Origin: Symsagittifera roscoffensis
Lineage: Eukaryota; Xenacoelomorpha; Acoela; Convolutidae
NCBI RefSeq assembly: GCF_963678635.1
Contig: NC_087063.1
Location: 51,163,220-51,227,219 of the forward strand
Direction of reading: 5' to 3'
Length of the DNA stretch: 64,000 bases
Positions 55,334-64,000 of the stretch are shown here, one piece after another. The notes under the pieces are model-generated. The model was not told the origin of the DNA. It searched no databases and saw only the letters and a list, made by a program, of their open reading frames with translations. A program made the translations under genes and the position numbers. Each line of letters starts with the position of its first letter. The stretch's first letter is position 1.

Positions 55334-56668
55334 CTGGTAAAAACAGAATATGCAGATCTTACAGTAAAATGCAGATATTGTGTAGGAATAGAAACAGCAC
55401 CCCTACCCATGAGATAAACCACCATCCCTTACACATATCTCAGCATCGAGTATTCGAGATCAAAAGTTTGCTCCCTAGATTAACCATAGTAAAGGTTAAA
55501 TTCGCTGAAAAATGGCTCGCTTCAGGGGGAACCATCCGACAGCCTGTTAACGTCACTCAGCGAAATATCTCTTATAGTTTCAAGGAAAGATAAGTTAAAC
55601 GTTGTTTTTTTTGGTTGTTTACCCTGGGATGCATTGTAAAATAAACTTTTGCGGTCCTTTTGTTTATATGATCTTCGTTTAAAAAAGTAGACGAATAGAT
55701 TTTGCTCATGGAGATGCCATCCGACGGGTTGATGCCTTTTTGGTATTCTCACAAGCCGAACTTTATTGTAAACGTAAGTTTTCATAGAATGTATGCTTAT
55801 AAGTTTTGACTTGAAAATCAAAAAAACTTGAAACAGTTCGCTGACAATATCTCTTTGAAATAGGCGGGGATCCGCTGAAAATTTACTTTTTTTTTATGTC
55901 CCTTGGATAATGTCGGGTTAAAAAATAACACCTTGTCGTCCACGTTTTATTTTGGTCTGAATTGTTTGCTGGCCTACTATTCCTTATGTTTTTCCTGCTC
56001 AATCTCCATTTTATCACGCATTATCCATCATGGTACAAATTTTCTGATGAAAATTTTCTTATAATCTTCGAAGTTTGCCAATTTTTAACATAATTTAAAA
56101 GTGCAAATCAATGAGGCAATATTTTTGGCCAAATAGTTTAATAGTGCCATTTGAGAAATAAACTTTGTTGAAGAATTGTTATTTTTATACCACAAACTTT
56201 GCCATTCATAACTGTTACTGTGAGACAACAGTTTCTAGTCAGTTCCTGAGAACAAATCGCTGAAGAAAACAAAATGTTTTACTGTTCAGCTACTACCTAA
56301 AGCACCTATCAACACATTGATGGAAAGAAACAAAATTCTTCAGTTTAGCGAGGTTGGCGTTGGGCCGAACACCTCTTCCCCTCAAGGATTCAGATCCCTG
56401 ACGGCCCAAAGACTACCCTATCTGGTACTGTTTACAAAATTCATTTTGGCCGGCCGAATCTGAATATTTTTAGTGCCTGTACAAACAGTTTGAAGGTGGA
56501 AAACTATTAAATTTTTCCAGAAAATTCCATAAAACGTCATTTTTGGACTGCATTTCTAAACAAAATAGCTGCAGAAAAACATGTTTGATCTCTTTCATGA
56601 TGTTTTGGTAAAGCTCTGCAAATTTTCAAACTTTAAACTGCCTGTTTTGTTCACTTAATAACACTAAC
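55334..56668 (-). other. Host intron (1335 bp), no gene seen
   Basis: It lies between the exons at 55211-55333 and 56669-56932. It is AT-rich, with GGCCGGCC near 56452 and no repeat of other parts of the window noticed. Short ORFs here have no coding character. Confidence 0.5.
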
Positions 56669-56932
56669 TTTTTTCACTCATTTCTGCTTTGCAGATCTCC
56701 TGATCGCCATGCACTTCCACACTCACAATTCCATTATGTATGACCATTGATAGGATGTCACTTATTTCATCCCTCTCAATTTTAGCATGGAAAAACACCA
56801 TTTTGGTGTCGTGCAAGTTCAACGCCGCTCCATCCATCCAGATAGTGACTGCCACTGGTTCATAGTGCAACCAGTTCGTGGAAACGCTGAGAGTATATGT
56901 CTCCGGATCATACGTCACATTTTCAGCCAGCA
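56669..56932 (-). CDS. Host gene exon: beta-sandwich segment, intact copy
   Basis: A 264-nt exon has an acceptor TGTTCTTTCAAG and a donor GTTAGT and is phase 1 at both ends. It encodes about 88 residues, including TNWLHYEPVAVTIWMDGAAL and ending near CKAEMSEK. The pattern suits the Ig-like or IPT-like segment that precedes AMOP in mesh/SUSD2 relatives; this domain call is tentative. It is the only one of three copies that keeps a plausible donor. Earlier exons and the start codon must lie to the right of the window or have been lost under the element at 60166-64000. Confidence 0.65.
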
Positions 56933-57017
56933 CTTGAAAGAACATATCCATTAAGTATCAAACTGAACTTTTGTCTCTTCGAATCCCAAACTTGGCAGTA
57001 GGGTGAGTATATTCCAA

Positions 57018-58300
57018 TAATTATAGGTACCTCAAAAAAACTCTAAGGCGACAAGCGTGGTATCATATTTAAGTCATTTGAGTCGCTATTCATATTCCAA
57101 AAATATATATTTTCTTATTCCAAATCAGTTCTCTCAATATCGAGAAAAAAACATCCAATTTTTTGGTAAGTTAGACAAAATTTTCAGGACCCAATCTTTG
57201 ACTGAGGTTTTTAAAAGATTATATAAGAGCTGTTTAGATTACAATGGTGTTAGAAATCTATTTAACAACTCATCCTATCCTATGGTTTACCTCAGTAATG
57301 ATTAACCACCCTTGTATATTAAGTAACCAAATCAATTGTCAAACATTGTGAACCAAATAGGATTGGACCTCTTTTTGTAATAGAGGCGATTTCTTACCGA
57401 GTAGGGAATACCTCTTTTGCAATAGTGGGAAACAGTTATAAATGTCCATTTTTAAATTAAGTCAGCTGTTTCATATGTTTCGCTGATAAAATGTTTTTTA
57501 GTTGTAGCTAAATCTACTTTATACAATTAAAAAGAATAAAAGAATAAAAGTGAATTAGTCTAAAGTCAAAACCTTAAAAAGAGAGAGAGGGAGAGCATTC
57601 TCTCCGCCGGAGAGAATTTCAAAGTGAAGGTCATAAGTAAGTCACCTGTTAGCAAGTTACGTAATAGTTGCAGTAGGTGCAAAATAAACTGAGAATCACA
57701 TCATTCCTCTAAACAAACAGGAAAAATTTTAAATTGTACAATTAATTAATTACTAACTAACTGCATCCTTTCTCCCCCTTTTGGGGAATAAAACTTTTAT
57801 TTTCGACACCGATAGTGTACTGAAACTAAACTAACAAAACTGATTCAATACGAACAATAGCTCTTTAAGGGTATTGCGAAATTAATGCCTAAAGGTAAAA
57901 TGTCCAATAACCGCCGGATATGGTCCAATATAAGAGGAAAGAAATTAAATCATCTTAGTTTTATGTTAACGCGAGATGATGTATCAATGATATGGCAAAG
58001 CAATTAACTACATTAAAGAGGAGTACGGCGACGTAAGGTACATAAGAATTTAACTAATCCAAAGGATTGATGTGCTGAATAAATGAAATTCGAAACTATA
58101 ATTTTTTAAGTTACAGTGGCGAGATAAATTGTATGAGATTGGGTCTGAAAGAAAGGCGAAAATGAAATAGCACCAAAGCAAAATATCAACGGAGAATTAT
58201 CAATTACAGTTACGATAACAATTTTATATTTTTTCCAATTCTATGTTAAAAAATTCCGTATCAAGTTCTGTTTGTTCTTCGAAGTTATCAATCGCCATTC
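57018..58300. other. Intron or intergenic part of the tandem unit, no gene seen
   Basis: AT-rich DNA repeated in unit 2 (58660-59940). The short plus-strand ORF near 57057-57305, repeated at 58697-58948, has no recognisable family and lies in sequence preserved only because it was recently duplicated. I see no RNA gene. Confidence 0.5.
57597..57617. repeat. 21-bp perfect palindrome
   Basis: ATTCTCTCCG, C, then CGGAGAGAAT forms a perfect inverted repeat next to a GA-rich run. It recurs in the second tandem unit near 59239-59259. No function assigned. Confidence 0.6.
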
Positions 58301-58333
58301 TTAGGGATTTGTTTGTTCATGAGGAAGAAATTT

Positions 58334-58572
58334 GATCTCCTGATCGCCATGCATTTCCACACTCACAAATCCATTGTGTATGACCAATGATAGGATGTCA
58401 CTTATTACATTCCTCTCAATTTCAGCATGGAAAAACACCATTTTGGTGTCGTGCAAGTTCAATGCCGCTTCATCCATCCAGATAGTGACTGCCACTGGCT
58501 CATAGTGCAACCAGTTCGTGGAAACGCTTAGAGTATATGTCTCCGGATCATACGTCACACTTTCAGCCAGCA
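58334..58572 (-). pseudogene. Duplicated host exon, copy 2 (no donor)
   Basis: This is a near copy of 56694-56932 with the same acceptor, encoding the same segment with several substitutions (for example MDEAALNLHD). The tandem-unit boundary removes the last residues and the GTTAGT donor. The frame instead runs into unrelated sequence and stops within 13 codons. As read it could serve only as a terminal exon or be skipped. Confidence 0.6.
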
Positions 58573-59942
58573 CTTGAAAGAACATATCCATTAAGTATCA
58601 AACTGAACTTTTGTCTCTTCGAATCTCAAACTTGGCAGTAGGGTGAGTATATTCCAATATTTATAGGTACCTCAAAAAAACTCTAAGGCGACAAGCGTGG
58701 TATCATATTTAAGTCATTTGAGTCGCTATTCATATTCCAAAAATATATATTTTTTTATTCCAAATCATTTCTCTCAATATCGAGAAAAAAAACAGATCCA
58801 ATTTTTTGGTAAGTTAGACAAAATTTTCAGGACCCAATCTTTGACTGAGGTTTTTAAAAGATTATATAAGAGCTGTTTAGATTACAATGGTGTTAGAAAT
58901 CTATTTAACAACTCATCCTATCCTATGGTTTACCTCAGTAATGATTAACCACCCTTGTATATTAAGTAACCAAATCAATTGTCAAACATTGTGAACCAAA
59001 TAGGATTGGACCTCTTTTTGTAATAGAGGCGATTTCTTACCGAGTAGGGAATACCTCTTTTGCAATAGTGGGAAACAGTTATAAATGTCCATTTTTAAAT
59101 TAAGTCAGCTGTTTCATATGTTTCGCTGATAAAATGTTTTTTAGTTGTAGCTAAATCTACTTTATACAATTAAAAAGAATAAAAGAATAAAAGTGAATTA
59201 GTCTAAAGTCAGAACCTTAAAAAGAGAGAGAGGGAGAGCATTCTCTCCGCCGGAGAGAATTTCAAAGTGAAGGTCATAAATAAGTCACCTGTTAGCAAGT
59301 TACGTAATAGTTGCAGTAGGTGCAAAATAAACTGAGAATCACATCATTCCTCTAAACAAACAGGAAAAATTTTAAATTGTACAATTAATTAGTTACTAAC
59401 TAACTGCATCCTTTCTCCCCCTTTTGGGGAATAAAACTTTTATTTTCGACACCGATAGTGTACTGAAACTAAACTAACAAAACTGATTCAATACGAATAA
59501 TAGCTCTTTAAGGGTATTGCGAAATTAATGCCTAAAGGTAAAATGTCCAATAACCGCCGGATATGGTCCAATATAAGAGGAAAGAAATTAAGTCATCTTA
59601 GTTTTATGTTAACGCGAGATGATGTATCAATGATATGGCAAAGCAATTAACTACATTAAAGAGGAGTACGGCGACGTAAAGTACATAAGAATTTAACTAA
59701 TCCAAAGGATTGATGTGCTGAATAAATGAAATTCGAAACTATAATTTTTTAAGTTACAGTGGCGAGATAAATTGTATGAGATTGGGTCTGAAAGAAAGGC
59801 GAAAATGAAATAGCACCAAAGCAAAATATCAACGGAGAATTATCAATTACAGTTACGATAACAGTTTTAATTTTTTCCAATTCTATGTTAAAAAATTCCG
59901 TATCAAGTTCTGTTTGTTCTTCGAAGTTATCAATCGCCATTC

Positions 59943-60165
59943 TTAGGGATTTGTTTGTTCATGAGGAAGAAATTTGATCTCCTGATCGCCATGCATTTCC
60001 ACACTCACAAATCCATTGTGTATGACCAATGATAGGATGTCACTTATTACATTCCTCTCAATTTCAGCATGGAAAAACACCATTTTGGTGTCGTGCAAGT
60101 TCAATGCCGCTTCATCCATCCAGATAGTGACTGCCACTGGCTCATAGTGCAACCAGTTCGTGGAC
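59943..60165 (-). pseudogene. Duplicated host exon, copy 3, cut at its 5' side
   Basis: The third copy of the exon matches copy 2 almost exactly from 60165 downward. At 60165/60166 it joins unrelated sequence that is open in the same frame back to 60257. The acceptor and first residues are lost. It has the same donor-less 3' end as copy 2. It is likely dead. Confidence 0.6.
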
Positions 60166-60796
60166 AGTTTAATTGGGGGTTTGGTTGCAGAAATAGTCTC
60201 ATCGGAAGAATCCACTATTTCGTAGACAGGGAAGTTTGTCGTAGTATCTTCTTTCATCGGACGAATCGATTTTTTTGCGTGTCAGGTATTTGTGTGATCG
60301 TGGAGGCTTCGGCTGGAGTGGATGATTTTTAGCCCTGCAATTTCGGTTCTGTCTCCGCCGAAATGATGCTTATTGGGGACTGAGTTTGTTGATCGCCTTC
60401 TGGGTTAGTGATGCCCTCTAAAATTTCAACTTTAATGTTATCGTTGGATTCGCAAAAATTACGAGTTTTCTCGTCCTGGTTTTAAGTTTTTAATGAGTCA
60501 GAATTGAATCGTTCCCTGGCTACATTTCTTTATGGGAAATCTCCCGCTATCCATTCCCGGTCACTAGTATCCGAAATATCTGAGGGAATCAACATAAATT
60601 CGTCTTAAGCGAAGTAACCTGGAAGTGGTTTTGTCTTCTTGAACCGGGGAAGTTGTCTCCGATTAACTTTTGAAGATGACTTCGACACGTGTCTTTGTCA
60701 TGTTACCGATGATCCTAGTTCAATCTGATGTCGGTTACTGGATTGTGGCTTTCGGGGTTTGATTTGTCGTCCTGAGTTCTCGCGCTTCTGACCTAC
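60166..60796 (-). other. Tail of the right-hand element, joined to the exon copy
   Basis: The frame at 60257-60166 (start MKEDTTTNFPVYEIV) is open into exon copy 3. The rest has no ORF over 60 codons. It follows the integrase end at 60797 and may be the 3' part of the gypsy element; no LTR was recognised. Confidence 0.35.
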
Positions 60797-61320
60797 TTAA
60801 ACATTAGGGTTAGGAAAGTAAGGGAAAGAAATGTTGCCTTCAAAAGATCTAATGATAGACGATTTTGATTTAGGGATAGCGATATCCGATTTTCGAATTA
60901 TTTTTCCGTCGGAAAATTCAACTGTCGAAGTAGACGAATTTATTATCTTTTCGCTTAGTTCCTTATAAAATGGGTCTCCGCTGATGCTCCCATTCGTTTC
61001 TAACAGGATTTTACCTTTAAACCGACTCTGCAGTGGTACTCTAGTAGTGGCAGTTTTCGAGGTGGAGGCATAATTTGTGTCGTAACCCTTCTCTGTTGAT
61101 TTTTCCTGAGAATCAAAGTGTCTTTGTACCCGTCTTCGACTCTGTCGTCGGCATTCCAATCCTTCGCTCTTCCCTTAGATAATATAGATTTCTCCTTGCC
61201 TAAATATCCAATGTATGGTTTACCCGACGCCAGTTGTTTCCAAATTGTATTTGGTTTTCTATTAAAAAGAATTTCAAATGGAGAGCATTTGATTTTTGAT
61301 TGGTAGGAAGATCATAAGTT
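60797..61320 (-). pseudogene. pol: Integrase C-terminus and pol end of the right-hand gypsy element
   Basis: Two frames succeed each other: KCSPFEILFNRKPNTIWKQL with KGRAKDWNADDRVEDGYKDT, then, after a frameshift near 61060, a frame ending NISFPYFPNPNV with a stop at 60797. The first matches the segment after the integrase core (Pro-Phe-Glu-Ile/Leu-x-Phe/Tyr-Asn-Arg). The rest is a charged tail of no named type. Confidence 0.55.
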
Positions 61321-62250
61321 CCAGATAGTTTTTGATACGGCGTTTTGTAATGTACATTTTTGTGTTCCTTGGACCATGGCTGACACTTTGATTTTTACAA
61401 AATTCACAAGTTTTTCAACTAATCCGTTGGAACGATGGTCTCCTACTGTACAAAATATTATTTTAATTTTGTTTGAGTCACAGAATAATTTAAAATCTTG
61501 ACTTGTAAAACAGGATGCGTGGTCAACTCTAATTGAGCAGGGTATGCCATGTAAAAATATTTAATCTTGAAGAAATTAGATAATTGTTTTTGAAGAGGTA
61601 AATGACGTAATCTTTGCCGAAAGGAATTTTGAAAATCGATCGATGAAAAGTAAAATGTATCAGTATGAATCTAAAGGTCCAACGAAATCTAGGTTGAGTT
61701 CTTCGTTTGGTTCTAGTAGGGGGGGGGGGGGTTCACTGATCTGCGAATTGGGAATTATACTTCTCTTACCCGTCACAGTACATTCTCAGCAGTTTATGCA
61801 GTTAAAGTAAATTTGCCTGTTAAAATGGGGCCATCAGATGTATTGGACCAAATACGTCATTCCAAATTGACCAGGATGGGTTTCGTGGAGAATCTTCATC
61901 ATCGCATTTCTCAGGGTAAACGGTATAACAAGTTTGCCATCCATGTACAATAATCCATCGAATTTGTGTAAGTCTCTGGTAAAGTGTTTGAAGTAAGGGG
62001 AGTTCGCGTTAATCGTCTCACCTTTATTTTGAAGTGCTTCTACGATAGGGCTCAACATAGGGTCATCTTCAGTTAGGATAGCTACAAGCTTAACAGTAAA
62101 AAGAGTATTTAAATCAAAGGGACGTTCGGGTAACTTTAAATTTTCATGACATTTGTTTACAAGATTCAGGTGATCTTTCAAAAAAGGGAAATCTAAAGAT
62201 ATTGAAATACCGGAGGTGGACGGATTAATTACGTTTTTATTATTTTCCAT
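61321..62250 (-). pseudogene. pol: Integrase zinc region and core of the right-hand gypsy element
   Basis: The ORF at 62250-61834 ends with MMKILHETHPGQFGMTYLVQ, the His-x3-His half of the zinc-binding region. Then come LNLDFVGPLDSYWYILLFID (first Asp), IRVDHASCFTSQDFKLFC (second Asp) and VGDHRSNGLVEKLVNFVKIK (Glu). The full DDE triad is visible, in errantivirus-like wording. One stop (near 61562) and a poly-G run (61720-61730) interrupt it. Confidence 0.75.
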
Positions 62251-62594
62251 ATTAACAGTATCTACAATTTTTAATCTACAGATGAACTAATTAATCTACA
62301 ATTAAGAATTCAGAAATACAAAAATGCGAGGTTAGAAATAGAAATAATTAAAGAATTTGTGTTGGAATAATCCGTAAGAATGCAATTTGAATTACAGAAT
62401 TCGGTTCTATAGTGATTAGATGAACAAGTTGGAAAAGTCGAGTTAATCATTTTTAATACTGATGCTATAAGGTAATTACGTAATTTTGCGTGACCAGAAA
62501 TTTTCAACCAATGGCTGAGCAGGTCTTTCTTTGTTTCTCCGGCGGATTGATTGGTTTATTAATTTTATTGATGTTCGCTACTATAAATTCTTCA

Positions 62595-63330
62595 TCATAA
62601 TGTGATATCGGTATAATTTTTTTTAGATAGAATTCTTAAAATTAAATCAGTAAAACCCATATCTTTTCCTGCGAGGTGTTTGATTGTAAAGTTAAAAGGT
62701 AGTAATCTATCCATCATTCTTGTTAGTCTGCTATGACACGTTTTGTTTCCTATTTCCGTGGTTTGTTGACAGGGCAAAAAGCAATGTTTTATGGTCTGTG
62801 ATTACTTCAAAATCTGATCCATAAAGGTATTTTTTTATAGTGTTCAATAGCCCAGAGGCCTCCTAACAGTTCAAGATTGTTAGTGGAATATTTTTACTCA
62901 CGAGGATTTAAAATTCGTGAAACAAAAAAAAATCGTTTTCCAATCACTCCCGTGGAGTTGTTCGAGGGAGGCCCCTAACCCATTGTGTGAAGCGTCTGTT
63001 TTTACTCTAGATTTCTGTTTTAAGTCAAAATGAGTATTTTCTGTGATGTTGACGATTTCTTGTTTAATTTTTTCAAATGCTTTCGTATGGTATGAATTCT
63101 ACTGGAGACCGATTTCTTTTCAGCAGAGGTCTGAGTGGGCTTCTTAAGGAAGCTAAATTCGGAACGACTTTAATGCACTGATTTATAGATCCGAAAAACG
63201 ATCTTAATTCTTTCAGGTTTTTAGGAATTGGTAAATTCTTTTTTCGCTTTCGTTTTGTCAAATAGAGGGGAGACTCCTGTGTTTGAGATTTTAAATCCCA
63301 ATCATTCATCTTTTTATGCAAGAATTTACA
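62595..63330 (-). pseudogene. pol: RT end and RNase H of the right-hand gypsy element
   Basis: The ORF at 63321-63073 reads PIPKNLKELRSFFGSINQCI and SLRSPLRPLLKR, the RT thumb/connection. The ORF at 62777-62595 reads TRMMDRLLPFNFTIKHLAGK, the end of RNase H in Ty3/gypsy pol. Between them RNase H is broken by stops and frame changes. Confidence 0.7.
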
Positions 63331-63399
63331 CTCTGACCATTTAACTGCGAAATTATATTCGTCTATTGCAGATAGAATTTTTGTATACCTGAATGTTAA

Positions 63400-64000
63400 T
63401 AATCTTTGACTCTACAGCCAACTTGATCGAATTGTCTTTTTTGCAATTAATGACAGTTGGACTAAAAAAAATCTTCGTCGCAGTTTTCTAATTTTTTAAT
63501 ATGTCCTTCGTCTTTTAATCTGTTAAGTTCAATTTTAACTGAATCCAGTAAGTAGAGGGGGTCTCGTTTTCTTTTTACTTGGACGGGAATTAGTGGTTCG
63601 TGAAAATGTGTAATTTTCATCTGGTTTTTTATTTTTACAATCCGAATGAATAAGTTTTTAAATGTTTTAGAGATGCTTGTGGTTTTTTTTCTTTATCTGT
63701 TGGTGACATAAAATTTTTGGACCTACACGACTGGTTTGTCTGAAAGTGTGGGAAATACTTCTGTTTAACTTCTATCCCCACTATGGGTAGACTGTTTTTT
63801 CTGATGATGTTCCGCTCGTGTCCCTCGGTCAAAAAGAAGTGAGTGTCGTCGTGTGACCAACCGTTTGAGAAGATTTGAGAAGATAGGAAGTATCATTTTT
63901 CCAGAACTATCATTAGCGTTGTCTGTAAATCCGCAGTATAAATCCTTGGTTGCATTGTCCACCGGATGAACTTTTAATTAAGGATCTCGAAGCTTCAATT
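63400..64000 (-). pseudogene. pol: RT N-terminal region, runs off right edge, palm deleted
   Basis: The frame near 63590-63440 reads VKIELNRLKDEGHIKKLENC and SPTVINCKKDNSIKLAVES, the RT fingers. The next recognisable segment (63321) is already the RT thumb, so the palm with its YxDD motif is deleted. Upstream ORFs (63832-63635, 63962-63765) may be the protease-RT connector. Confidence 0.6.

Larger units (their letters stand above)
56694..60165 (-). repeat. Tandem repeat of 1.64-kb exon-bearing units (2.1 copies)
   Basis: Unit 1 is 56694-58333, unit 2 is 58334-59975, and a partial unit 3 is 59976-60165. They begin at GATCTCCTGATCGCCATGCA and are nearly identical over exon, intron and a conserved non-coding stretch. 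Differences between units 2 and 3 are fewer than between 1 and 2 in the exon, consistent with stepwise expansion. Confidence 0.9.
60797..64000 (-). mobile_element. Ty3/gypsy (errantivirus-like) element, partial
   Basis: Pol in the order RT, RNase H, integrase on the minus strand, continuing beyond the window. Its integrase wording differs from that at 46850 and 27385, so it is a third gypsy lineage. It sits where the 5' exons of the host gene would be expected. Confidence 0.75.

Noticed and set aside
56350-56430. Possible tRNA near GGCCGAACACC...GACGGCCC
   Set aside because: No T-loop consensus (GGTTCRA) and no consistent cloverleaf; only a short chance inverted repeat.

Overview
This window looks like nuclear DNA of an invertebrate, most likely a clade I nematode of the Trichinella type. 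The evidence is AT-rich DNA, introns with GT/AG ends, dense LTR retroelements of the BEL/Pao and Ty3/gypsy classes, and pol sequences that resemble what I remember of Trichinella retroelements (memory only, no search run). Nothing bacterial is visible: no operons, ribosome binding sites or CRISPR.

One host gene can be assembled. Eight minus-strand exons between 56932 and 15509 join with matching phases into an open frame of about 746 codons. They encode a mesh/SUSD2-like single-pass membrane protein: a beta-rich segment, an AMOP-like cysteine region, a vWD domain, a Thr-rich stalk and a C-terminal membrane helix. The 5' end lies beyond the right edge. Two introns (13.5 kb and 22.9 kb) are packed with mobile elements. 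The stalk contains two near-identical 69-nt exons, and the first exon seen has two further damaged copies upstream.

1-15489: a degraded Ty3/gypsy, errantivirus-like element on the minus strand. In its reading direction it has an LTR (15489-14735), a leader with short repeats, gag, nucleocapsid, protease and RT (the last three tandemly duplicated), then a jump to an envelope-like region and an intact ORF of at least 478 codons that leaves the window. The LTR starts 19 bp after the host stop codon.

15509-17663: host exons for the stalk, membrane helix and end of the vWD region. 17803-24890: an LTR fragment and two tandem BEL/Pao remnants on the minus strand.

24970-38302: a G+C-richer, plus-strand block, antisense to the host gene inside its largest intron. 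It has a decayed Ty3/gypsy pol (protease, RT, integrase, acidic tail, macrodomain-like segment), then a gag-like/SGNH-hydrolase ORF chain, then about 5.7 kb of overlapping ORFs of unknown function. This is the least explained part of the window.

39430-54900: an LTR, the AMOP-vWD exon (41709-40612), more LTR pieces, a 1.0-kb terminal-inverted-repeat element, and two tandem 5.04-kb units, each with LTR, leader and integrase C-terminus. 55211-60165: host exons and the 1.64-kb exon-bearing tandem repeats. 60166-64000: a minus-strand gypsy pol running off the right edge.

All reading was by eye. Splice joins, domain names and family names are inferences unless a motif is quoted.
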